From: CAVQGZ01 sp964356295
GTDB lineage: Bacteria > Actinomycetota > Actinomycetes > Jiangellales > Jiangellaceae
Reading direction: 5' to 3'
Assembly: GCA_964356295.1 (NCBI GenBank)
Contig: CAYHHE010000013.1
Location: 1 to 45,593, forward strand
DNA: 45,593 nucleotides
A program made the position numbers and the translations under genes. Under the pieces are notes generated by a model. That model worked only from the letters and a program-made list of their open reading frames with translations. It did no database searches and was not told the DNA's origin. Shown here one piece after another: positions 1 through 8,019 of the stretch (the first letter of the stretch is position 1; each line of letters opens with the position of its first letter).

Positions 1-262
1 TGAAGTCGACGTCGGGCTTGTCCATCTGCCCCAGGAACTGCCGGGCGTAGGCCGACAGCGACTCGACGTAGCGCCGCTGACCCTCAGCGAAGATGGTGTC
101 GAAGGCCAGGCTCGACTTGCCGCTGCCGGACAGGCCGGTGAACACGATGAGTGCGTCCCGGGGAAGGTCGAGCGAGACGTCCTTGAGGTTGTGCTCGCGG
201 GCCCCGCGCACGACCAGGCGGTCGGTGGGAGCGGGAGACGACGTGCGAGCACGGCGGGGCAC
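1..262 (-). CDS. uvrA: Excinuclease ABC subunit A, N-terminal 87 residues (cut by window edge)
   Basis: Damage-recognition ATPase of nucleotide excision repair; it loads UvrB onto lesions. Reading the minus strand from GTG at 262, the protein begins MPRRARTSSPAPTDRLVVRG, continues with AREHNLKDVSLDLPRD, and has the Walker A loop TGLSGSGKSSLAFDTIFAEG followed by RRYVESLSAYARQFLGQ, all classical UvrA N-terminus. The rest lies beyond base 1. The GTG start is supported by a TACCCT -10 element ending 7 nt upstream (270-275), with no Shine-Dalgarno sequence, so the mRNA is probably leaderless. A perfect 10-bp dyad (281-308) lies just upstream of that -10. No mycobacterial-type LexA box is visible. 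uvrB lies about 4.3 kb away on the same strand but is not in the same operon. Confidence 0.93.
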   Translation of the reverse strand, partial: MPRRARTSSPAPTDRLVVRGAREHNLKDVSLDLPRDALIVFTGLSGSGKSSLAFDTIFAEGQRRYVESLSAYARQFLGQMDKPDVDF

Positions 263-269
263 GGCTGAC

Positions 270-275
270 AGGGTA
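270..275 (-). promoter_or_regulatory. -10 element of uvrA (leaderless)
   Basis: TACCCT on the minus strand with 7 nt between it and the uvrA GTG. This spacing would start transcription at or next to the start codon. No clear -35 match is visible; the expected -35 position is occupied by the 281-308 dyad. Confidence 0.5.
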
Positions 276-280
276 GGCGG

Positions 281-308
281 CCGCTCCGACACGCTCGCGT
301 CGGAGCGG
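281..308. promoter_or_regulatory. Perfect 10-bp inverted repeat between divergent uvrA and the 382 gene
   Basis: CCGCTCCGAC (281-290) and GTCGGAGCGG (299-308) are exact reverse complements around an 8-nt centre. It lies 5 bp upstream of the uvrA -10 and about 60 bp upstream of the -10 of the opposing gene. That position suits an operator. Because both genes read away from it, it cannot be a terminator for either. It does not match LexA consensus. Confidence 0.4.
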
Positions 309-368
309 ACCCTCTCGCCGGCGAGGGGCAGGGCGGGTGTCGTCCTTCCTGCCGGGGGGAGCCCTGGG

Positions 369-374
369 TAAGTT
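369..374 (+). promoter_or_regulatory. -10 element of the mycothiol-dependent enzyme gene (leaderless)
   Basis: TAAGTT lies 7 nt before the GTG at 382, with no Shine-Dalgarno sequence between. Confidence 0.45.
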
Positions 375-381
375 CGGCATC

Positions 382-1107
382 GTGAGTGCAGACCCGCGGC
401 ACGACCTCGTCCTGGTGCGCGAGTCGGCCGACCAGCTCGTCCACGACGCCACGCTGCTGGACGCGGACGCCCTGGCCGGCCCGAGCCTGCTGCCCGGCTG
501 GTCCCGTGCGAACGTGGTGAGCCACCTGATCGGGAACGCCGAGGGGCTGACCAACCTGCTGGAGTGGGCGCGCACCGGCGTCACGACGCCGCAGTACGCC
601 GATATCGAGGCCCGGGAGGCGACCATCCAGGCTGGGGTGGGCCAGTCGGCAGACCTGTTGGCCGGGCGGCTGCGGGAGACGATCGACCGATTCCTCGCAG
701 TCGCCGACACCCTCCCCGACGAGCAGTGGGCGGCCGCGGTGCGCCTGGGCCCGGCGGCGCAGGGCCGTGAGATCGCGGCCCGCGAGCTGCCGTGGCGTCG
801 GCTGGTCGAGCAGGAGGTTCACAACGTCGATCTCGCCGGTGCGTACACCCCGGCGCACTGGTCGCCAGAGTTCGTGCACCGGCTCCTGGCCGAGACCGCG
901 CAGCGGTACCTCCCGCGGGAATCCGTGCCGGCGATGGACCTGGCAGCGCTGGACGGAGACTGGGCGGCGCAGTCGGGTGACCCCGACCAGCGAGTACGCA
1001 TCGAGGGCCCGTCCCCCGCGCTGCTGGCCTGGGTCATCGGGCGCTCCAGCGGGGAGGGGCTGCACGTCCAGCCGCCGCCCCTGCCTGAGCTGCCGCCGTG
1101 GTTCTGA
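382..1107 (+). CDS. Maleylpyruvate isomerase / mycothiol-dependent enzyme family protein
   Basis: A 241-residue protein of the DinB-like, mycothiol-dependent maleylpyruvate isomerase family (MDMPI N-terminal domain). Known members use mycothiol as cofactor for isomerisation or detoxification; the substrate here is not known. The family pattern LLPGWSRANVVSHLIGNAEG near residue 36 carries the first metal-ligand histidine, and the later EQEVHNVDLAG supplies the second His/Asp cluster. A C-terminal alpha/beta part follows (RVRIEGPSPALLAWVIGR). I chose GTG at 382 rather than an in-frame ATG at 337 because TAAGTT sits 7 nt upstream and because the family begins at about this point. It is probably co-transcribed with the MBL-fold gene 34 nt downstream. 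Confidence 0.85.
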   Translation: MSADPRHDLVLVRESADQLVHDATLLDADALAGPSLLPGWSRANVVSHLIGNAEGLTNLLEWARTGVTTPQYADIEAREATIQAGVGQSADLLAGRLRETIDRFLAVADTLPDEQWAAAVRLGPAAQGREIAARELPWRRLVEQEVHNVDLAGAYTPAHWSPEFVHRLLAETAQRYLPRESVPAMDLAALDGDWAAQSGDPDQRVRIEGPSPALLAWVIGRSSGEGLHVQPPPLPELPPWF

Positions 1108-1141
1108 CCTTCGGTCGCAGACTCGTCGGGAGGAGACCGCC

Positions 1142-1792
1142 GTGAGCTACCTGGGCAAGGTCGTGCCTGGCGGGCCGCCGGAGGTGCGCGAGCTGGCACA
1201 CCTGATCGTCACGAAGGTCTCGGTGGGCCCGATGGACAACAACGCCTATCTCCTGCGTTGCCGGAGCACCGGTGAGGAACTGCTCATCGACGCGGCGGCG
1301 GAGCCGTCCCGGCTCATCGGGCTGGTCGGGGACGGCCCGCTTCGCATGATCGTCACGACGCATCGTCATGCTGACCACTGGGGCGCACTCGAGGAGGTCG
1401 CGCGGCTGACCGGGGCGGTGACGGTCGCGCACCCGGCCGACGCTCCCGGCATCACGGTGCCGACGCAGCAGCCCGTCTCCGACGACGACGAGGTTCGCCT
1501 GGGCGACGTGGCCCTGCGGGTGCTTCACCTGCCCGGGCACACCCCGGGGTCGGTGGCCCTGCTCTACGACGACCCGCAGGGCATGCCGCACCTGTGGACG
1601 GGGGACTCGCTGTTCCCGGGCGGGCCTGGGAAGACGACCCCCGAGACCTTTCCGATACTGATGCGGGTGCTGGAGGAGAAGGTGTTCGGCGCCCTTCCGG
1701 ACGAGACCTGGGTCTACCCGGGGCACGGCGACGACACCGTCCTGGGCAACGAGCGTCCCCATCTCGCGCAGTGGTGGGCCCGCGGCTGGTGA
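1142..1792 (+). CDS. MBL-fold metallohydrolase (glyoxalase II-like)
   Basis: A 216-residue metallo-beta-lactamase-fold hydrolase. The zinc-binding signature THRHADHWG (HxHxDH) is present, followed by LPGHTPGS (third histidine), TGDSLFPGG (bridging Asp) and YPGHGDDT (last histidine), so the di-metal site looks complete. Family members hydrolyse thioesters such as S-lactoylglutathione or mycothiol adducts. Pairing with a mycothiol-dependent enzyme makes a mycothiol thioester a plausible substrate, but that is inference. The GTG at 1142 is preceded by a good Shine-Dalgarno GGGAGGAG (1128-1135). It is the second gene of a two-gene unit and converges on the TerC gene ending at 1818. Confidence 0.88.
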   Translation: MSYLGKVVPGGPPEVRELAHLIVTKVSVGPMDNNAYLLRCRSTGEELLIDAAAEPSRLIGLVGDGPLRMIVTTHRHADHWGALEEVARLTGAVTVAHPADAPGITVPTQQPVSDDDEVRLGDVALRVLHLPGHTPGSVALLYDDPQGMPHLWTGDSLFPGGPGKTTPETFPILMRVLEEKVFGALPDETWVYPGHGDDTVLGNERPHLAQWWARGW

Positions 1793-1817
1793 CCCGACCG
1801 GTCGACCCGCATGATGC

Positions 1818-2849
1818 TCAGGGACTACCGGTGGAGCGGTCGGTATCCTCGCGTGCGGGTGTCTCGTGCGTCGGGCCGTGCCCAGCGATCGGCCCGGAGT
1901 GAGCCCGCGCGCTCGGGTCACGGCGCACCTTCACCAGCGAGGCGATCGTCGTCACGGTTAGCACCACGAGGATCACCGCCAGCGACACCGTGGTCGGGAT
2001 CTTGGGGATGTCGGGGTTCACCTCGTGCAGGAACGTCAGGATCAGCTTGACCCCGATGAACGCGAGGATGAACGACAGGCCCATGGCCAGGTAGACCAGC
2101 TTGTCGAGCAGGTTGCGCAGCACGAAGAACAGCGCCCTCAGCCCGAGCAGGGCGAAGGCGTTCGCCGTGAAGACCAGGTAGGGCTCCTGGGTCACCCCGA
2201 ACGTGGCCGGGATGGAGTCCAGCGCGAACAGCAGGTCGGTGGTGCCGATAGCGATGAACACCAGCATCATGGGCGTGGCCACCCGCGACCCGTTGATGAG
2301 GACCGTCAGGCGGTTGCCGTGGTAATCGTCGGTGAAGGGCAGACGACGTCGCGCCATGCGCAGCATGGCGTTCTCGTCCAGGTCCGCGTCCTCGTTGCGG
2401 TGCTTGTAGATCCCCCAGGCGGTCCAGATGAGGAACGCGCCGAAGATGACGAACGTGAACGCGAAGTACTCCAGGGCCGCCGCGCCCACCGCGATGAACG
2501 CTGCACGCATCACCAGGGCCAGTGCGACACCGATGAGCAGCGCGCGCTGCTGCAGCTGCGACGGGACGGCGAAACGGGCGAAGATCAGCAAGAAGATGAA
2601 CAGGTTGTCCACCGAGAGGCTCTTCTCCACCAGCCAGGCAGCGAAGTACTGCTGCCCGAACTCCGCGCCGGCCAGGCTCCACACCCCGATCCCGAAAGCG
2701 ATGGCCACCCCGACGTAGAAGACCGACCACAAGGTGGCCTCACGTATGGACACGTCGTGCGGGTTGCGCCCGACGACGAAGTCGATCGCGAGTAGGACGA
2801 CGATGCCGGCCACGGTTGCCGCCCAGACCGCGAAAGAGACGTCGAGCAT
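1818..2849 (-). CDS. TerC/Alx family integral membrane protein (copy 1)
   Basis: A 343-residue polytopic membrane protein of the TerC family, whose members export Mn2+ or other metals and supply metal to exported enzymes. Family signatures are AWLVEKSLSVDNLFIFLLIF (conserved acidic SVDN helix) and AIGTTDLLFALDSIPATFG (second acidic DS motif), with about nine membrane helices. The last 40 residues are polar and cytoplasmic. The ATG at 2849 has TAGATT 6 nt upstream and no Shine-Dalgarno sequence, so it has its own leaderless promoter. It is a close paralog of the next gene upstream (2887-3864). The exact metal cannot be told from sequence. Confidence 0.92.
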   Translation of the reverse strand: MLDVSFAVWAATVAGIVVLLAIDFVVGRNPHDVSIREATLWSVFYVGVAIAFGIGVWSLAGAEFGQQYFAAWLVEKSLSVDNLFIFLLIFARFAVPSQLQQRALLIGVALALVMRAAFIAVGAAALEYFAFTFVIFGAFLIWTAWGIYKHRNEDADLDENAMLRMARRRLPFTDDYHGNRLTVLINGSRVATPMMLVFIAIGTTDLLFALDSIPATFGVTQEPYLVFTANAFALLGLRALFFVLRNLLDKLVYLAMGLSFILAFIGVKLILTFLHEVNPDIPKIPTTVSLAVILVVLTVTTIASLVKVRRDPSARAHSGPIAGHGPTHETPAREDTDRSTGSP

Positions 2850-2855
2850 GGGTCG

Positions 2856-2861
2856 AATCTA
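2856..2861 (-). promoter_or_regulatory. -10 element of TerC copy 1 (leaderless)
   Basis: TAGATT on the minus strand, 6 nt before the ATG at 2849, within the 37-bp gap between the two TerC genes. Confidence 0.45.
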
Positions 2862-2886
2862 GGCCACAACGCCCGCACAGACCTGG

Positions 2887-3864
2887 TCAGCGATGCTGGT
2901 GCTCCCGGCGTTCCATGGCGATGCTCGCGGCAGCAGTGATCATCAGGGTGACGAGGATGAACCCCAGCGAGACACCGACCGGCACGACCGGGGCCCACTC
3001 GACCGGCTGGCCGTCGTTGATGAACGGCAGGCTGTTGGTGTGCAGGGCCTCGAAGATGAGCTTGACCCCGATGAAGGCGAGGATCACCGCCAGACCGACG
3101 TTGAGGTAGCGCAACCGGTCGAGCAGCCCGCCGAGCAGGAAGAACAGCTGGACCAGCCCCATGAGGGCGAACGCGTTGGCGGTGAAGACGAGGTAGGGCT
3201 CCTTCGTCAACCCGAAGATGGCCGGGATCGAGTCCAGGGCGAACAGCAGGTCGGTGGTGCCGATCGCGACCATGACCACGAGCATCGGCGTCCAGTGCTT
3301 GACCCCCTCGATCGTCACACGCAGCCGCACGCCGTGGTAGTCCGGGGTGAGGGTGACGACGCGTCCGATCCAGCGGATGAGGACGTTCTCCTCGAACTCC
3401 TCCTCCTCGTCCCCGCCTCGGACCAGCCCCCACGCCGTCCAGATCAGGAACGCTCCGAACAGGAAGAACACGCCGCTGAACCGCTCGATGACGAACGCGC
3501 CCGCAGCGATGAACAGCCCTCGCAGCAGGAGCGCCAGGATGATCCCGATGATCAGAACGGTCTGCTGCAGCGCAGCGGGCACCGCGAACCGCGCCATGAT
3601 GATCACGAAGACGAAGAGGTTGTCGAGGCTCAGGCTGTACTCGGTCAGCCAGCCGGCGTAGAACTCTGCGGCGTACTGCGATCCCCACACCGCCCAGACC
3701 ACCAGCCCGAACAGGACAGCCAGGGCGACGAAGAACCCCACCCAGCGAGCGGCCTCCCGCATGCTGGGTTTGTGCGGACGGCGGCTGACAATCAGCAGGT
3801 CGGCGACGAGAATCCCCAGCACGCCCGCGATGGTCAGGACCCACACCAGGGGCGTTACGTCCAT
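2887..3864 (-). CDS. TerC/Alx family integral membrane protein (copy 2)
   Basis: A 325-residue paralog of the preceding TerC gene, sharing the two acidic membrane motifs (YSLSLDNLFVFVIIMARFAV and AIGTTDLLFALDSIPAIFG) and the segment FTANAFAL. It differs in the acidic cytoplasmic loop (GGDEEEEFEEN near residue 157) and ends in a His-containing tail (REHQHR). The ATG at 3864 has GAGAGGA as Shine-Dalgarno, and a TAGCCT -10 lies at 3892-3897, giving a leader of roughly 20-25 nt. The family role is metal export or metal supply to secreted proteins. The short upstream region leaves no space for a yybP-ykoY manganese riboswitch, which often controls such genes elsewhere. Confidence 0.92.
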   Translation of the reverse strand: MDVTPLVWVLTIAGVLGILVADLLIVSRRPHKPSMREAARWVGFFVALAVLFGLVVWAVWGSQYAAEFYAGWLTEYSLSLDNLFVFVIIMARFAVPAALQQTVLIIGIILALLLRGLFIAAGAFVIERFSGVFFLFGAFLIWTAWGLVRGGDEEEEFEENVLIRWIGRVVTLTPDYHGVRLRVTIEGVKHWTPMLVVMVAIGTTDLLFALDSIPAIFGLTKEPYLVFTANAFALMGLVQLFFLLGGLLDRLRYLNVGLAVILAFIGVKLIFEALHTNSLPFINDGQPVEWAPVVPVGVSLGFILVTLMITAAASIAMERREHQHR

Positions 3865-3907
3865 GGGGTCCTCTCGTCGGGCACCAGCGCAAGGCTAGTC
3901 GCTCGGC

Positions 3908-4579
3908 CTACCCCCGAAGCGCCGTCACGACGCCCGATGCGAGCAGGACGCAGCCCACGGCCATGGCCGCGTAGCCGCCGAACCGGTCACCGTGCCGCGA
4001 CCACCAGCGCCTCGCGCTCGGCAGTGCCTGCGGGTACCGGCGGACGGTGGCCCCGGCCACGATCAGCGGGGCGGCCACGCCGGCGGTCGCGACCAGCGCC
4101 CCTACGACCGGCAGCACGCCGAGCGCTGCGGGCCGCGCCACCTCGGCGGCGAGCAGCACCGCGGCTGGCACGAGGAACGCCCACTGGCGGGGGCTCAGAG
4201 CGACGAGCGCGAACCCCAGCAGGGCTGACCGGGGTGGGGTCAGGGCATCAGCGAGGGCGGCCATCCGGGCCTGGTCGCGACGCGCGGCACCTGGACGCAG
4301 CCGAAGGCGCCCGAGCGCGAGCCCACCGAACACGATCGCGGAGAACCCCAGGACGACCCGCAGCGCCGGGAGGACGTCGGTCGGCGACTCCGGGACGGCC
4401 GTCAGCACCCCGAGGGTGCCCAGCAGCAGGACGCCCCAGGCTCCGACGAACCATCCGCCCACCAGGGCCGCACCCGACTTCAGGCCGTGGTCGCCCACGA
4501 GGACGAACAGCACCAGGGCGATCGACAGGGTGCTGAGGGTGACCGGCAGGATCGTCACCAGGCCATCCACAGCGGGCAT
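3908..4579 (-). CDS. GAP-family (Sap-like) integral membrane protein
   Basis: A 223-residue membrane protein resembling the GAP/Sap (peptidoglycolipid-addressing) family, part of the LysE-like transporter superfamily. It has about six hydrophobic segments, with a cytoplasmic basic loop in the middle (LRLRPGAARRDQARMAALAD) and the motif PPRSALLGFALVALSPRQWAF, which resembles the family's second repeat. Members are linked to export of glycolipids or lipids; nothing here fixes the substrate. The ATG at 4579 is only 5 nt beyond the uvrB stop codon on the same strand, so it is probably translated from the uvrB transcript. Confidence 0.72.
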   Translation of the reverse strand: MPAVDGLVTILPVTLSTLSIALVLFVLVGDHGLKSGAALVGGWFVGAWGVLLLGTLGVLTAVPESPTDVLPALRVVLGFSAIVFGGLALGRLRLRPGAARRDQARMAALADALTPPRSALLGFALVALSPRQWAFLVPAAVLLAAEVARPAALGVLPVVGALVATAGVAAPLIVAGATVRRYPQALPSARRWWSRHGDRFGGYAAMAVGCVLLASGVVTALRG

Positions 4580-4584
4580 GGTCC

Positions 4585-6708
4585 CTACCTGACCCCGGCC
4601 TCCCGCATGCCGCGCAGCTCCCGCTTGAGCTCGGCGATCTCGTCCCGCAGCCGGGCCGCCAGCTCGAACTGCAGCTCGGCGGCCGCCGCGTGCATCTGCT
4701 CGGTGAGCTGGCCGATGAGGTCGGCCAGGTCGGTCGCGGGCAGTCCGGCCAGCTCGGCGGCGTGTCGGCCGACGTCCGCGGACGCGGCGCCGCGCCCACG
4801 TCCGGACACCGGGGACTTGCCGCGCGACTGCGAGCGCCCCGACCCGCCGATGAGCTCGGCGGTGTCGGCGTCCTCCCGGGCCAGCAGCTCGGTGATGTCG
4901 CTGATCTTCTTGCGCAGCGGCTGGGGGTCGATGCCCCGCTCGGCGTTGTAGGCCAGTTGCTTGGCCCGGCGCCGGTTGGTCTCCTCGATCGCCCGCGCCA
5001 TGGACGGGGTGACCGCGTCGGCGTACATGTGCACCTGCCCGGATACGTTGCGCGCGGCCCGTCCGATGGTCTGGATGAGCGAGGTCCCCGACCGAAGGAA
5101 GCCCTCCTTGTCGGCGTCCAGGATGCTCACCAGCGAGACCTCCGGCAGGTCCAGCCCCTCACGCAGCAGGTTGATCCCCACCAGCACGTCGTACTCGCCG
5201 AGGCGGAGCTCGCGCAGCAGCTCGACGCGGCGCAGCGTGTCGACCTCGGAGTGCAGGTAGCGCACCCGGATGCCCTGCTCGAGCAGGTAGTCGGTGAGAT
5301 CCTCGGCCATCTTCTTCGTCAACGTGGTGACCAGGACCCGCTCGTGGCGATCGGCCCGGTGCCGGATCTCGTCGATGAGGTCGTCGATCTGGCCGGTCGT
5401 GGGCTTGACCACGACCTCCGGGTCGATCAGCCCGGTCGGCCGGATGACCTGCTCGACGACCTCTCCGCCGGTCTTGGCCAGCTCGTACGGGCCGGGCGTG
5501 GCGGACATGAAGACGGTCTGGCCGATGCGCTCGACGAACTCCTCCCAGCGCAGCGGTCGGTTGTCCATCGCGCTGGGGAGCCGGAAGCCGTGGTCGACCA
5601 GGGTCCGCTTGCGGCTCATGTCACCCTCGTACATGCCACCGATCTGCGGGACCGTGACGTGCGACTCGTCGATGACCAGCAGGAAGTCCTCGGGGAAGTA
5701 GTCCAGCAGGCAGTTCGGCGGGGTGCCGGGGCCTCGTCCGTCGATGTGCCGGGAGTAGTTCTCGATGCCGGAGCAGAACCCGACCTGCGCCAGCATCTCC
5801 AGGTCGTAGCCGGTGCGCATGCGCAGCCGCTGCGCCTCGAGGAGCTTGCTCTGACCCTCGAGCTCGCCCAGCCGGGACGCCAGCTCGTCCTCGATCTGCC
5901 GGACGGCGCGCTGCATCCTTTCCGGGCCGGCCACGTAGTGCGAGGCGGGGAAGATGTACATCTCCTCCTCCTCCTCGCGGACCACCTCACCGGTCAGCGG
6001 GTGCAGCGTGGAGATGGCCTCGACCTCGTCGCCGAACAGCTCGACGCGAACGGCGAGCTCCTCGTAGGCCGGGATGATCTCCAGGGTGTCCCCGCGCACC
6101 CGGAACGTCCCCCGGGTGAAGGCCTGGTCGTTGCGGGTGTACTGGATGGACACCAGCCGGCGTAGCAGCGCGTCCCGGTCGAGCTCGTCCCCGACCCGCA
6201 GCCGCACCATCCGGTCGACGTACTCCGCAGGGGTGCCCAAGCCGTAGATGCACGAGACCGTCGCCACCACGATGGTGTCGCGTCGCGTGAGCAGGCTGTT
6301 GGTCGCCGAGTGGCGCAGCCGCTCCACCTCCTCGTTGATCGAGGAGTCCTTCTCGATGTAGGTGTCGGTCTGCGGGACGTACGCCTCGGGCTGGTAGTAG
6401 TCGTAGTAGGAGACGAAGTACTCCACGGCGTTGGCGGGGAACATCTCCCGAAGCTCGTTGGCCATCTGCGCAGCCAACGTCTTGTTCGGCTCCATCACCA
6501 GCGTGGGCCGCCCGAGCCGCTCCACGAGCCAGGCGATGGTCGCGGACTTGCCGGTGCCGGTCGCGCCCAGCAGCACCGAGTCGCTGGCCCCGGCGTGGAT
6601 GCGCCTCTCCAGCGCGTCGATGGCCGACGGTTGGTCGCCGGATGGCTGGAAGGGCGCGACGACCCGGAAGGGGTTGACGCGCCGGCGGATGTCGGTGGCC
6701 GGGCGCAC
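4585..6708 (-). CDS. uvrB: Excinuclease ABC subunit B
   Basis: Damage-verification helicase of nucleotide excision repair, 707 residues, full length. It shows Walker A GATGTGKS, the Tyr-rich beta-hairpin EYFVSYYDYYQPEAYVPQTD that clamps DNA, the DEAD-like box VIDESHVTVPQ, helicase motifs VGINLLREGLDLPEV and QTIGRAARN, and a C-terminal UVR domain (LQFELAARLRDEIAELKREL) that contacts UvrA or UvrC. About 35 residues before the UVR domain are low-complexity (SGRSQSRGKSPVSGRGRG). The start is GTG at 6708 with TACGGT 7 nt upstream, predicted leaderless. The GAP-family gene follows after 5 nt. Confidence 0.97.
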   Translation of the reverse strand: MRPATDIRRRVNPFRVVAPFQPSGDQPSAIDALERRIHAGASDSVLLGATGTGKSATIAWLVERLGRPTLVMEPNKTLAAQMANELREMFPANAVEYFVSYYDYYQPEAYVPQTDTYIEKDSSINEEVERLRHSATNSLLTRRDTIVVATVSCIYGLGTPAEYVDRMVRLRVGDELDRDALLRRLVSIQYTRNDQAFTRGTFRVRGDTLEIIPAYEELAVRVELFGDEVEAISTLHPLTGEVVREEEEEMYIFPASHYVAGPERMQRAVRQIEDELASRLGELEGQSKLLEAQRLRMRTGYDLEMLAQVGFCSGIENYSRHIDGRGPGTPPNCLLDYFPEDFLLVIDESHVTVPQIGGMYEGDMSRKRTLVDHGFRLPSAMDNRPLRWEEFVERIGQTVFMSATPGPYELAKTGGEVVEQVIRPTGLIDPEVVVKPTTGQIDDLIDEIRHRADRHERVLVTTLTKKMAEDLTDYLLEQGIRVRYLHSEVDTLRRVELLRELRLGEYDVLVGINLLREGLDLPEVSLVSILDADKEGFLRSGTSLIQTIGRAARNVSGQVHMYADAVTPSMARAIEETNRRRAKQLAYNAERGIDPQPLRKKISDITELLAREDADTAELIGGSGRSQSRGKSPVSGRGRGAASADVGRHAAELAGLPATDLADLIGQLTEQMHAAAAELQFELAARLRDEIAELKRELRGMREAGVR

Positions 6709-6715
6709 GGTTCAC

Positions 6716-6721
6716 ACCGTA
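6716..6721 (-). promoter_or_regulatory. -10 element of uvrB (leaderless)
   Basis: TACGGT on the minus strand, 7 nt before the GTG at 6708. The same hexamer at the same distance precedes pyk. Confidence 0.5.
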
Positions 6722-6794
6722 CGTGCGACCCCCGACACATACCCGCCGAGGAGCCCTCGCGGCAGCACGGCACGACAGCCCGCCTGGCAGCCGG

Positions 6795-7364
6795 TCAGGC
6801 TCCTGTCTCGACGACCTGCACGGTGCTGTCCGCGACGCGCCAGCGGCCGAGCACCATCAGGGTGATGCCGTCCACGATCGCCTGCACCCCCAGCAGCACC
6901 CCGAGGAGCACGAACGAGGACTCGATGAGGTTGAACACCACGATGAGGCCCAGGATGACCGAGACCACGCCAGAGAAGATCATGATCCAGCGGTTCTGGT
7001 CGACCTGGAAGGCCGCGACGAGGCGGATGACGCCACCCATGAGAAAGAGCGTCCCGGCCAGCAGCGTCAGCGTCACGGCCGTCACCGCAGGGTTGCGCAG
7101 CATGACGATGCCGATCACCAGCAGCAGCGCTCCCGAGATCACGGCGGGCCAGAACCCCCCCTTGCCGATCCGGAACAGCCCAGCGACCAGGGCGACGAGG
7201 CCGCCGATGACGGCCAGCCAGCCGAGGAAGATGACCGACACGGCGGTGGCGACCACGGCATGGCCGAGGATGACCAGGCCGGCGAGGAGGAGCAGGATCC
7301 CCCAGACGATGTCCCAGCCTGAGCGGGAGCGCTCGATGCTGACTCCCCCAGCACTGAACGACAC
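6795..7364 (-). CDS. HdeD-like (DUF308) membrane protein
   Basis: A 189-residue membrane protein with six regularly spaced hydrophobic helices, typical of the HdeD/DUF308 family (acid-resistance membrane protein in E. coli). The repeated pattern of a helix pair and short loop is visible: WDIVWGILLLLAGLVILGHA, then ISGALLLVIGIVMLRNPAVT, then FSGVVSVILGLIVVFNLIES. Two starts compete. GTG at 7364 has a strong Shine-Dalgarno GGAAGGAG (7372-7379) 7 nt upstream. ATG at 7403 overlaps the coaE stop as TGATG but has no Shine-Dalgarno and adds 13 residues. I prefer 7364. The gene lies downstream of coaE on the same strand. Function in this organism is unknown. Confidence 0.82.
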   Translation of the reverse strand: MSFSAGGVSIERSRSGWDIVWGILLLLAGLVILGHAVVATAVSVIFLGWLAVIGGLVALVAGLFRIGKGGFWPAVISGALLLVIGIVMLRNPAVTAVTLTLLAGTLFLMGGVIRLVAAFQVDQNRWIMIFSGVVSVILGLIVVFNLIESSFVLLGVLLGVQAIVDGITLMVLGRWRVADSTVQVVETGA

Positions 7365-7402
7365 GATGGTTCTCCTTCCGCAGTTGGGTCCCGGACGGGA
7401 CA

Positions 7403-8017
7403 TCAGCAGGCTAGGACGTCGTGCCAGGCCTGCTCGACACGACGCGCCAGGTCGTCGAGAGTTCCACTGTTGTCGATCACCACGTCGGCTGCGGCGAGAC
7501 GTGCATTCCGGTCGGCCTGCGCGTCGATACGGGCGCGGGCCTCCTCCTGTGTCATGCCCCGCTGCGAAACGAGTCGCGCCACCTGTGTCTCGATGGGGAC
7601 GTCGACCACGACGACCGTGTCGTAGCGGTCGGCCTGACCCGCCTCGACGAGAAGCGGGACGTCGTGCACGACGACCGCGTCCGAGTTGCTGGCCCAGGCC
7701 TCGGCTTCCAGCTGGGCCGCCCGGGCGCGGACCCGCGGATGGATGATCGCCTCGAGTCGCGATCGGGCCTCGGGGTCGCCGAAAACCACCGCGGCGACCG
7801 CGGCCCGGTCGAGGCTGCCGTCGTCGGCGAGCACGTCGGAGCCGAAGGCGTCCGCGACCGCGGCGAGTCCTTCGCTGCCCGGGGCAACCACCTCTCGGGC
7901 CAGCAGGTCAGCGTCGATGACCAGGGCGCCGAGGCGGCGCAGCAGCCGGGAGACCTCGCTCTTGCCCGAGCCGATGCCACCGGTCAGGCCGACCCGGCGC
8001 CCCCGTCGTGGCGTCAC
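7403..8017 (-). CDS. coaE: Dephospho-CoA kinase
   Basis: Last step of coenzyme A synthesis: ATP-dependent phosphorylation of the ribose 3'-OH of dephospho-CoA. The 204-residue protein has the P-loop VGLTGGIGSGKSEVSRLLRR at the N-terminus, the substrate motif VIDADLLAREVV, the lid region LEAIIHPRVRAR, HDVPLLVEAG, and QADRNARLAAADVVIDNSG near the end. It is the short, single-domain form, lacking the C-terminal GrpB/UPF0157 domain that mycobacterial CoaE carries. It lies 2 nt beyond the lipoprotein gene stop and overlaps the possible upstream start of the HdeD-like gene, so the three probably form one operon. Confidence 0.95.
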   Translation of the reverse strand: MTPRRGRRVGLTGGIGSGKSEVSRLLRRLGALVIDADLLAREVVAPGSEGLAAVADAFGSDVLADDGSLDRAAVAAVVFGDPEARSRLEAIIHPRVRARAAQLEAEAWASNSDAVVVHDVPLLVEAGQADRYDTVVVVDVPIETQVARLVSQRGMTQEEARARIDAQADRNARLAAADVVIDNSGTLDDLARRVEQAWHDVLAC

Positions 8018-8019
8018 GG

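Noticed and set aside
3865..3907. yybP-ykoY manganese riboswitch before the TerC genes
   Set aside because: Only 43 bp and 37 bp lie upstream of the two genes, too short for that riboswitch, and no matching motif is seen.
6709..6794. LexA box upstream of uvrB
   Set aside because: GAAC is present close to the start, but the matching GTTC at the right spacing is not.
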